The notes under the pieces are model-generated. The model was given only the letters and a program-made list of their open reading frames with translations, searched no databases and had not been told where the DNA came from. A stretch of 21,372 nt of DNA from an uncultured Desulfobacterales bacterium (GTDB lineage Bacteria; Desulfobacterota; Desulfobacteria; Desulfobacterales; G020354645). Position numbers and translations under genes: made by a program. Below are positions 1 through 7,014 of this stretch, piece after piece. Position 1 is the first letter of the stretch. Each line of letters opens with the position of its first letter. The stretch lies in assembly GCA_947259865.1 (NCBI GenBank), contig CAMYNZ010000021.1, positions 1 to 21,372 of the forward strand. The letters are read 5' to 3'.

Positions 1-52
1 GGCGGTGAAAAACATCTACAAACATTCGCCATCGAATTCAGAAATCAGAGTA

Positions 53-1117
53 CTAAGCCGGACATTCGAGTTTGGGGTCATAATCGTTCATCAATTCGCA
101 AACCCTTCGAATATCAATATTGACCGGACACAGGTTTACACATCGTCCGCATCCAACGCATTGAATACCATTGTCATATTTATCCACGTAATATTTCAGT
201 TTGTGCATAAACCGCTGCCGCACCCGTTGAACCTTTTTGCTCCTGGGATTGTGGCCTGAGCCATGCAATGTGAAGAGTGGAAACATGCAGCTGTCCCAGT
301 TGCGCATGCGTATCCCTGATTTCCCGCGATTTTCATCTTGAATGTCAAAACACCAGCAGGTGGGGCACACATAGGTGCAGGTACCGCAATTAATGCAGGA
401 AAAGGCCACATCTTCCCAAAACGGTGCATTATAGAGCTCTGTGGTTTCTTTATTCTTTAGTTTATCGGTATTTACATAAGCAGTTAGCTTATCTTCGGCA
501 GCCTTTTTCATTTTTTCGATTTGCCGGTTGGCGGTGTCGGTTTGCGAATCTGTATCCCAGCCACCCGCTTTAAGAAGGTTTTCCCCCTTTCCGGACAGGG
601 CCTTGGCCAGGTAATGGTCACCGCCATCAACAAGTAAGATGTCCAATCCTTCCTCATGAAATGGCCCGCAACCGGCGGTTGTACAAAAACATGCACCGCA
701 GGGGGTATGACAGGCCAATCCTACGAGGACAAGGGATTCATAAGCCTTGATCCAGTAAGGATCTTTGTACATGAGGTTATCGAAATTGCGTCTGACAAGC
801 AAAAAGGCCTTTGCATCGCAGGGGCGGATTCCGATGACTGCCCGGGGCGGATGATCTTTGTCGACATCCTTCATGATGTGGTGGTCATCACGGGTTTCAT
901 CCAGGTTATATTTAAACATCGCCTCGGTCTGGGGATGCACGAGGGATTTGGCTGACAGACGCGTGTTTAAAAAATTAAAATCCGGCAGCTCACCGCTGGC
1001 GAGTTCTTTGAATTGATGAAACTGACCCTGATTTACCGGACCGATTAAGCAATAGGAATCGGCTAGTTTTTTCAGCCCGGGGGCCCAGTTTTGTTTAGCG
1101 ACTTTAAAAATTTTCAT
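53..1117 (-). CDS. 4Fe-4S dicluster protein, AsrA / hydrogenase beta-subunit-like
   Basis: A 354-residue soluble iron-sulfur protein and the last complete gene of the Hdr operon. It resembles subunit A of anaerobic sulfite reductase and the beta subunit of soluble NiFe (sulf)hydrogenases, which pass electrons between a flavoprotein partner and other carriers. Visible are a GIRPCDAKAF segment (residues 96-105), a cysteine cluster near 136-150 (CHTPCGACFC), and two ferredoxin motifs: C241/C244/C247/C251 and C320/C323/C326/C330, each ending in CP. This is the normal layout of the family. No signal peptide or membrane segment is seen. The start at 1117 has a weak AGGA about 8 nt upstream. A 276-bp gap holding a repeat element separates it from the FrhB-like gene. 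The electron partner cannot be read from the sequence; a flavoprotein gene could lie beyond the left edge. The family call is firm, the exact role is inference. Confidence 0.85.
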   Translation of the reverse strand: MKIFKVAKQNWAPGLKKLADSYCLIGPVNQGQFHQFKELASGELPDFNFLNTRLSAKSLVHPQTEAMFKYNLDETRDDHHIMKDVDKDHPPRAVIGIRPCDAKAFLLVRRNFDNLMYKDPYWIKAYESLVLVGLACHTPCGACFCTTAGCGPFHEEGLDILLVDGGDHYLAKALSGKGENLLKAGGWDTDSQTDTANRQIEKMKKAAEDKLTAYVNTDKLKNKETTELYNAPFWEDVAFSCINCGTCTYVCPTCWCFDIQDENRGKSGIRMRNWDSCMFPLFTLHGSGHNPRSKKVQRVRQRFMHKLKYYVDKYDNGIQCVGCGRCVNLCPVNIDIRRVCELMNDYDPKLECPA

Positions 1118-1204
1118 AGGGCTGTCCTACTAGTACCTTAGTTGTTATTTTTGTGCATTTTGTGGCAAAAAAATTGTATTGGGATATTTTCACTATCTTG
1201 TAAC

Positions 1205-1320
1205 GATTGAATATTTTCGATTGAATATTGAATATTTAAGGAATTCTTTCCATTTTAAAAAGGGCGGAGCAAAGCGACATCCACAAATATTCAATCTGCA
1301 ATCTTCAATTTTCAATTCCG
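1205..1320. repeat. Inverted heptad-repeat element (AT-rich)
   Basis: This sits in the 276-bp gap at 1118-1393, which has no convincing gene. The left arm (about 1205-1238) is built of ATTGAAT / ATTTTCG-like heptamers, and the right arm (about 1286-1317) of AATATTC / AATCTGC / AATCTTC / AATTTTC heptamers, in the opposite orientation. Between them is a GC-richer core (1241-1285). The 7-bp period and the opposed arms mirror the element between hdrA and mvhD, although the heptamer differs. Possible roles are an intercistronic mRNA structure or a dispersed repeat family; neither can be decided here. Confidence 0.6.
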
Positions 1321-1393
1321 GCTCCTCCGGATTAGGGTTTAGTATTTGATTAAATGGCCGCCGAAAAGCAAAATCTTTTACACCAATAACCGC

Positions 1394-2341
1394 TTATTTA
1401 ATAAAATCATCCGGATCATCAGGCCGGTAAGTATCCAGCGGTGGGCGGACATCCAGTGACATACCGGCCTCCCATTCAAACAACTCCAGACAATCTTTCT
1501 CCAATTTCTTGGTAAATTGACGCACGGGGATATCGACAGGACAGGACCGCTCACACGCGCCACAATCGGTGCATCGGCCGGCACAATGATAGGCCCTCAA
1601 AAAATGAAAGGTACGTGTGTCTGTCGGATCCTGACTTTTACCAACCCACTGCGGACGGTGTTCATCCACAAAGCAGGTAGGACAATAACACAACGGGCAT
1701 GCGTTTCTGCAGGCGTAACACCGGATGCAGGGCGCCAGCATATCTTCAAAATATTGCCATTTTTCCTCCGATGTCATGGCTTCAATGTTACGGACATCCT
1801 TGTAGCGGTCCACATCCCGTTGCTCCTCGACCGCATCAGCAACCAGTTCATCGCTGATAACCGGATTTCGGTGGATGCATATGCTGCAATTGCTCTGAAG
1901 GACGCTTTCTTTGTCCAGGTTTTTTTCAAAATTCTCCCCTTTGACCGTGATCTTGGCGTCCTTTTCGGTAACGGTCTGGATTTCGCCCTCAAACATAGCC
2001 TCAATCCGGCGTTTATCGATCATGCCTTTGCAGGGAACCCCAATTATATATAACTGCTCCCGTTTGATTTTATTTTCTATGATATGGGTAACAATATTTC
2101 TTGAATCGCACCCTTTGGCAACGATGCCGATCTTTTCATTTCGACCGGTCAAGTAGTTGGCCAGGTTGATGCCGCAGTTGCTGTCCCACACCAATTTTTC
2201 CACTTCCCCGGACGATTTTACAAAACAGGGTTCATTCATCATGGGCACGGTGCCCTTTTTAAAACCGATGACCATGTCAACACGGCCGTCTTCCAAAAGC
2301 CGTTTTGATATTTGCTTTATTTTCTCCAGATACTCGATCAT
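1394..2341 (-). CDS. FrhB-like iron-sulfur (flavo)protein of the Hdr operon
   Basis: A 315-residue protein resembling the F420 hydrogenase/dehydrogenase beta-subunit (FrhB) family and related proteins found in Hdr operons. Members carry electrons between a flavin or nicotinamide site and iron-sulfur partners. N-terminal half: a GIVAKGCDSRN segment (72-82) and GVPCKGM (101-107), typical of this family. A cysteine pair lies at 152/155. Ferredoxin motif one is C205/C208/C211/C215, followed at once by CYCPTC; motif two is C257/C260/C263/C267 with CPVD. The start lies one base after the mvhD stop (TAG at 2343-2345, ATG ending at 2341), indicating translational coupling. Whether it binds F420, FAD or FMN cannot be told from the sequence. 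Bacterial homologues in sulfate reducers are usually assigned as redox partners of HdrA/MvhD. Confidence 0.82.
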   Translation of the reverse strand: MIEYLEKIKQISKRLLEDGRVDMVIGFKKGTVPMMNEPCFVKSSGEVEKLVWDSNCGINLANYLTGRNEKIGIVAKGCDSRNIVTHIIENKIKREQLYIIGVPCKGMIDKRRIEAMFEGEIQTVTEKDAKITVKGENFEKNLDKESVLQSNCSICIHRNPVISDELVADAVEEQRDVDRYKDVRNIEAMTSEEKWQYFEDMLAPCIRCYACRNACPLCYCPTCFVDEHRPQWVGKSQDPTDTRTFHFLRAYHCAGRCTDCGACERSCPVDIPVRQFTKKLEKDCLELFEWEAGMSLDVRPPLDTYRPDDPDDFIK

Positions 2342-2342
2342 A

Positions 2343-2774
2343 CTAAGCTACCTTGGGTTCGGACTTTACAAATGTATTATTGGGTCCCAGCGCCGTGATG
2401 GCATCGGTGACTTCTTTGACGACATCCACAAACTTGGTCGATTCAGCCGATGACACCCATGAAAATTGCAGCCGGCCGGGTTCAACTCCCATGTGCTCCA
2501 TGAGATTTTGAAACAACGCGAACTTTCTGCGGGCATAATAATTACCTTCCAGGTAATGACATTCCCCGGGATGTCACCCCGATACCCATACTCCGTCTGC
2601 ACCTTCCCTGAGTGCAGCCAGGAAAAATTTGGGACTCATGCGTCCGGTGCAAGGGATTCTTATAACCCGGATGTTGACCGGATATAACATCCGACCAACA
2701 CCGGCAAGATCAGCAGCACCGTAACTACACCAGTTGCACAAAAAGCTAACGATTTTGGGTTCCCAATCTGACAT
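2343..2774 (-). CDS. mvhD: MvhD-like hydrogenase iron-sulfur subunit, selenoprotein
   Basis: MvhD (FrhD/FlpD) carries a [2Fe-2S] cluster and passes electrons from a hydrogenase or dehydrogenase into HdrA. The frame runs 143 codons, normal for the family, but contains a UGA at 2574-2576. Before it are C13-N-W-C16, C42, and GADGVWVSG. After it comes [12 protein letters not shown], the standard MvhD continuation (family consensus GCHPGDCHY), with C72. The UGA thus replaces the conserved cysteine, giving Sec67 in UHPGEC. A perfect hairpin follows (2541-2557). Sec at this place is known in methanogen VhuD, and MvhD-like BamF of Geobacter is reported as a selenoprotein. The start has AGGAG 9 nt upstream. 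A repeat-filled 303-bp gap separates it from hdrA; the next gene begins one base after its stop. Annotation that stops at the UGA would give a false 66-residue fragment. Confidence 0.9.
2541..2557 (-). promoter_or_regulatory. Candidate bacterial SECIS hairpin in mvhD
   Basis: mRNA AUUACCUGGAAGGUAAU forms a perfect 6-bp stem with loop UGGAA. The stem starts 16 nt after the UGA and the loop 22 nt after it. Bacterial SECIS elements lie just 3' of the UGA inside the coding region, with a G in the first two loop positions; here the second loop base is G. It was found by eye, and no folding energy was computed. Confidence 0.7.
2574..2576 (-). other. In-frame UGA selenocysteine codon (mvhD Sec67)
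   Basis: TGA on the minus strand, in frame, with MvhD homology continuing without a break on both sides. It replaces the first cysteine of the family's C-H-P-G-(D/E)-C motif. Confidence 0.9.
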
Positions 2775-2797
2775 GAATTTTTTCTCCTAAAAAATTC

Positions 2798-3085
2798 GGG
2801 TAAGGGGTAATAGGTTATAGGTAATGGGTAAGAGGTGATAGGTAATAGGTAATAAGGTTTAAAGTCATTTGGAATACGATTGATTATGATACGTGTTTAT
2901 CCCTGGCCGCTAAGCCTTAACCCATCACCCATGACCTATTACCCCGTACCTATTACTTTTGACCCATTACCTATAACCTATTACCCCTTACCTGTTTTTT
3001 CCATTACCCATCACCTCTTACCCCTAACCTGATTTATCCATAACCCATTACCTCTTACCTGTTTTTTCCATAACCCATTACCTCT
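2798..3085. repeat. Large inverted heptad-repeat array between hdrA and mvhD
   Basis: This fills nearly all of the 303-bp intergenic stretch (2775-3077). The left arm (2798-2862) is tandem degenerate 7-mers of the type GGTAATA / GGTAATG / GGTAAGG. The right arm (about 2919-3085) is the complementary type CCTATTA / CCCATTA / CCTCTTA / CCCATCA and is roughly twice as long. The right arm is interrupted by three spacers: TTTTTTCC twice and GATTTATCC once. The central core (about 2863-2918) has no repeat. The hdrA stop codon (TAA, 3078-3080) lies inside the first repeat unit. Because 7 is not a multiple of 3 and units contain TAA/TAG, the mRNA-sense array has stops in all three frames. The arms could pair into one long mRNA hairpin or cruciform. 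No gene is seen. Confidence 0.85.
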
Positions 3086-6000
3086 CCTCCTCATTCAGTG
3101 AAAAAATCTGGGCAAAGATTTGATCATTATCAAAACCTTTTAGATGAATGGCTCCGGATCGGCACGACGCAACACACAATCCGCATCCTTTACAGAGCAC
3201 CGGATTAATTTCGGCTCTTCCGGCAAACGGGCCCTCTTCTGTAAACAAAGGCGCGGAATAGGGGCAAATGGCGACACACACGCCGCACTGGCTGCACTTG
3301 TCGGGCTCGGTTTCCGCTACCGTACCACTCATTTGAATTGATTTTTTAGCCAGAAGCGTGACCGCGCGAGTCGCAGCCGCCTGTGCCTGCGCAATCGATT
3401 CATCAACCGGTTTGGGTGCATGGGCTAACCCGCAGATAAAAACGCCGTCAGTGGCACAATCAACGGGTCGCAATTTTACATGGGCTTCCATAAAGAAACC
3501 ATCATCATTGAGGGTCACTTTATACAGCCGGGCCAGGGGATTTTCTTTGGCAGGCACGATTGCCGTTGCCAAAACCAGCAGGTCCGGCCGGATCTCCATC
3601 CGCCGCCGTATGGCGGTATCCGTGAACAGTAACTGAAGATCCCCATCAACCGCTGCAACATCCAATCCTTTGTCAAAATCATACCGCAGGATGTGAATTC
3701 CCTTGCTGCGCGCTTCGCGGTAAAGATCCTCCCGCAATCCATAAGTACGCATATCCCGGTAGAGGATAAATACATCCATTGCAGGATTAAGCTCTTTGAG
3801 TTTCAAAGCATTTTTAATGGAGTGGGTGCAGCACACTTTGGAGCAATAGGGACGTTCGGGAATGCGTGAACCCACGCATTGAACAAAAACGGCCGTTTGA
3901 GTATCCTTTAAGGTTTGATCCTTTTCAATCAATTTTTGATCCAATTCAAGACCGGTCACTACCCGCGCGTCCTGACCATATAAATACTGTTCGGGCTTGA
4001 ACTCTGAAGCCCCGGAAGCAATAAGCGTGACGCCATGCTCCAGTACTTCTTCTTGACCATCCTTTTGAATAGTCGTTTTGAAGTTGCCGACAAAGCCCTC
4101 CACTGCAGCTAGTTCTGCTCCCAGGTGAAGGTCGATTTCAGGGTTCGATAGAGTGGATTCAATCAGATTGGCCAGGTTTTGCTGGACATCCTCACCGCGC
4201 CAGGTCTCATAAAGCTGCCGGGCCTGCCCGCCCAGGGTCTCATCTTTTTCGATGAGATGGGTATGGTATCCCTGGTCGGTCAATGTTCTGGCCGCCGTCA
4301 TGCCGGCAATGCCCCCGCCGATGACCAGGGCAGACTGGTTTATTTCCAGAGACGGTTCAACCAGCGGTTGGTGCAGGGCCGCCTTGGCAATGGCCATTCT
4401 GGTTAATTCTTTTGCTTTTTCGGTGGCTGCCTCAGGATCCTGACTGTGGACCCAGGAGCACTGGTTTCGGATATTGGCCATCTCAAAAAGGTATTTGTTC
4501 ATTCCGGCATTGGCCACTGTTTCCTGGAACAGGGGTTCATGGGTCTTAGGCGTGCAGGCGGACACGACCAGTCGATTTAAACCTTTTTCTTTGATTAATT
4601 TGGCCATGGTCTCCTGGGTGTCCTGTGAACAGCTGAACATATTTTCATCAGTGTGAACGACGTAAGGCAAGGTTTTGGCATATGCAACCACTGCCGGCAC
4701 ATCCACGACCCCCGCAATATTGGTGCCGCAGCGACAGATAAATACACCAATTCGGGGCGGCTCCCCGCGCACATCGGTCTCTTTGGGGATTTCCTTGGTT
4801 TTGGTCAGTGTCCAGCGCGCTTGGGACAATCGGCTGCCGGCCGCACCGGCGGCGGCACTGGATTCAATAACAGATTGCGGGATGTCCTTGGGTCCCTCAA
4901 AGGCACCGCACACGTAAATACCGGCCTTTGAGGTTTTCACCGGTTCGAAACTCGAGGTCTCCGCAAAATTATAATGATCAAGGTGGATGCCCAGTTTGCC
5001 TGCCAGATTGACGGCATCTGTGCTAACACCCAGACCGACCGACAACACGACGATATCGAAGGCCTCCTCCATACGTTTGCCGGTATCGTCGATATAGCGG
5101 ATAAGTTGTTTGCCGGTATCGTCAACCGGGACAATATGGGTAATTTTTGATTTTATAAATCGGATGCCTGATTTTTCCATACCCCGGTTGTAATAGCGTT
5201 CAAAATCCTTGCCGTGGGTACGAACATCCATGTAAAAAATGGCCGTATCGAGAGGATTCTTGCTGTGCTCTTTGGCCAGCATCGCCTCTTTGATGGCATA
5301 GGTGCAGCAGACCGAGGAACAATAACCCTTGGCCCCCAGGTGCACATCCCTTGAACCGACGCATTGGAGCCAGGCAATTTTTTCAGGCTCTTTATTATCG
5401 GAGGGGCGCACCAAATGCCCGCCGAAGGGACCCGATGGAGAAAGAATCCTCTCGAATTCCAGGCTGGTTACGATATTGGGGGACTTACTATATCCATAAA
5501 CATCGTGGAGGGCGGGATCGTAAACCTGGCAACCGTTGGAAAGAATTACGGAACCCACCCTGAGTGTAAGCTCTTTTTGCACGTCATCGAATTTGACGGC
5601 ACCGGTGGGACAAAATTTTTCACAGGCTTTACATTTGCCTTTGATAAAGTAAATACAATGCTTGGAATCGATGGCGTATTTCAGGGGTACCGCCTGGGCG
5701 TACTTAACATGAGCCGCTTTGCGCTTGACGAGTCCTGCATCGTATTCATCATCAACTTTTTTGGGACATTTTTCGGCACAAAGTCCGCAGGCAATACATT
5801 TTTCCATGTCAATATACCGGGGATACTGGACAATGTTTACTTCAAAGTTGCCCTCTTCTCCGGATATGTCTGCTACCTCGGACAGGGTCACTAACTCGAT
5901 ATTGTTATGCCGGCCGACCTCGACCAGTTTGGGTGAAATAATTCACATGGCGCAGTCATTGGTCGGAAAAGTCTTGTCCAGCTGGGACATGATCCCGCCG

Positions 6001-6122
6001 ATGGAAGACGATTTTTCCACCAGATAGACATAGTAACCGGAGTCGGCCGCATCCAGGGCGGCTTGCATACCCGCAATACCCCCACCGACAACCATTACCG
6101 AGCCGATCATTTCTTTAGACAT
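3078..6122 (-). CDS. hdrA: HdrA-like flavoprotein, double-module, selenoprotein
   Basis: HdrA is the FAD/iron-sulfur core of heterodisulfide reductase-type complexes and the site of flavin-based electron bifurcation. The frame is 1014 codons with an in-frame UGA at codon 60. Module 1: FAD motif GGGIAG (13-18), the PTNDCAM-U-IISPK segment with C57 and Sec60, ferredoxin cysteines 109/112/115/119 and 164/167/171, and QCVGSR with CSSVCC (near 254-273). Module 2 starts near 458 with the usual HdrA N-terminus ([13 protein letters not shown]), then a second GGGIAG (602-607), a second QCVGSR and CSKVCC, and C-terminal ferredoxin motifs 943-953 and 977-987. Module 2 lacks the DCxxC/U segment. Single HdrA proteins are about 650 aa. 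The start at 6122 has GAGGAG overlapping the end of hdrB, 2 nt away. Starting after the UGA would wrongly remove the FAD motif. Double-length HdrA-like proteins exist in sulfate reducers; the substrate is unknown. Confidence 0.9.
5910..5927 (-). promoter_or_regulatory. Candidate bacterial SECIS hairpin in hdrA
   Basis: mRNA CUGGUCGAGGUCGGCCGG can form a 7-bp stem (including G-U pairs) with loop AGGU. The stem begins 15 nt after the UGA, and the loop begins 22 nt after it with G in second position. Distance and loop match the mvhD hairpin and the general rule for bacterial SECIS. Identified by eye only. Confidence 0.65.
5943..5945 (-). other. In-frame UGA selenocysteine codon (hdrA Sec60)
   Basis: TGA on the minus strand within [23 protein letters not shown]. 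HdrA proteins normally have a cysteine here (DCSMC-type motif), so the site reads CxxU. Homology is continuous on both sides in the same frame. Confidence 0.92.
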
Positions 6123-6124
6123 GG

Positions 6125-7003
6125 TTACTCCTCAGAAAAATATGCTTTAATACCCGTAATATCAATTCGGTTCATATTGAGACCTAAGGCCTTTTCGTCA
6201 ATACCCAGACCGAGTCCAAGCAGCTGCGGATAAAGTATCGAAGGCAGCTTACGGTTGCCCCCGCTGTTGGAAGCGGGCATTTGCTGGACGGTATCGAATT
6301 GTAATTGGCACCATGGACATGCCGAACACAGAAAATCTGCACCGGTCTGTCTGCCGTCTGCCAATTTTCTGTTGGTCAGATCCATGGAAAGTTTATCATT
6401 GATTCCCATCAGCGGAGCGCCGCAGCAATCCAGTTTCAAGGGCCAGTCCACACTTTTGGCGCCGGTCACTGTAACCAGTTCATCGAAAAGGACCGGTGCT
6501 GCCGGATTATCAAACTGCATGATTTCGCTGGGACGCAAAGCATGACACCCGTAATGGGTGGCGATGTTAAGGTCCTTGTATTTTCGGTTTATCTTCTCCT
6601 TTAAGGCGCCTACACCGAAATCCTTGTGCAGCACCGCCAGAAAGTGGGTCACCTGATACTTCCCGTTATATGCCAATCCCTCCCTGGATAAAAATGTGTT
6701 AACGCTATCCCGCAGATGTGTGTCCTCTTTAAGAAGATGGGCGGCCTTTTTAAGGCTGCCGTAGCAGCATTTGCAGAGGGTCATCATGTCCAGATCCTGT
6801 ATCTCCGCCAAAGCGAGGTTTCTGGCCGCAAAAAGAAGATAGGTATTAAAATCCATATTGCGCATGGGATAGCCGCAACAGTTGAATTCACGAATATCAA
6901 CAGTGTCGATATTCAATTTATCCATTACCGCCCGGGCGGAAAGCTCATATTGCTGGACTCGGGCCGGAATGTTGCAGCCGATAAATAAGGCAAATTTCAT
7001 CAT
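6125..7003 (-). CDS. hdrB: HdrB-like CCG-domain subunit
   Basis: HdrB carries the two noncubane [4Fe-4S] clusters that reduce a disulfide or other two-electron substrate in Hdr complexes. At 292 residues it has the normal length and two full CCG domains: C10, C42-C43-G, C77/C80 in the first, and C153, C193-C194-G, C226/C229 in the second. This matches the CX31-39CCX33-36CXXC signature. No membrane segment is present. The start is the first of two adjacent ATGs, preceded by AAAGGGAA. It sits 11 nt after the cytochrome-HdrC fusion gene and 2 nt before hdrA, so the three are co-translated and presumably form one complex. All cluster ligands are present, so catalysis rather than a structural role is likely. 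The physiological disulfide or other acceptor is unknown, since bacteria lack CoM-S-S-CoB. Confidence 0.9.
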   Translation of the reverse strand: MMKFALFIGCNIPARVQQYELSARAVMDKLNIDTVDIREFNCCGYPMRNMDFNTYLLFAARNLALAEIQDLDMMTLCKCCYGSLKKAAHLLKEDTHLRDSVNTFLSREGLAYNGKYQVTHFLAVLHKDFGVGALKEKINRKYKDLNIATHYGCHALRPSEIMQFDNPAAPVLFDELVTVTGAKSVDWPLKLDCCGAPLMGINDKLSMDLTNRKLADGRQTGADFLCSACPWCQLQFDTVQQMPASNSGGNRKLPSILYPQLLGLGLGIDEKALGLNMNRIDITGIKAYFSEE

Positions 7004-7014
7004 TCCATTTCCCT

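Noticed and set aside
1..32. Start of a further minus-strand gene (ATG at 30-32)
   Set aside because: Only about 10 codons are visible, with no ribosome-binding site and no recognisable sequence.
1200..1325. Short open frame on the minus strand through the heptad element, with a GGAGGAG upstream
   Set aside because: The translation is dictated by the 7-bp repeat, has no ATG at the right place and resembles no protein I recognise; treated as a shadow of the repeat.
2343..2602. Separate short gene downstream of the UGA in mvhD
   Set aside because: No ribosome-binding site or start near the UGA; the sequence directly after it is the conserved MvhD middle, so one full-length selenoprotein is simpler.
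2798..3085. CRISPR array
   Set aside because: The repeat unit is 7 bp, degenerate, present in both orientations and without unique spacers of regular length; no cas genes are present.
5891..6122. hdrA as a pseudogene or sequencing error because of the in-frame stop
   Set aside because: The stop is UGA, the frame is intact on both sides, it replaces a family-conserved cysteine, a hairpin follows, and a second gene in the operon shows the same pattern.
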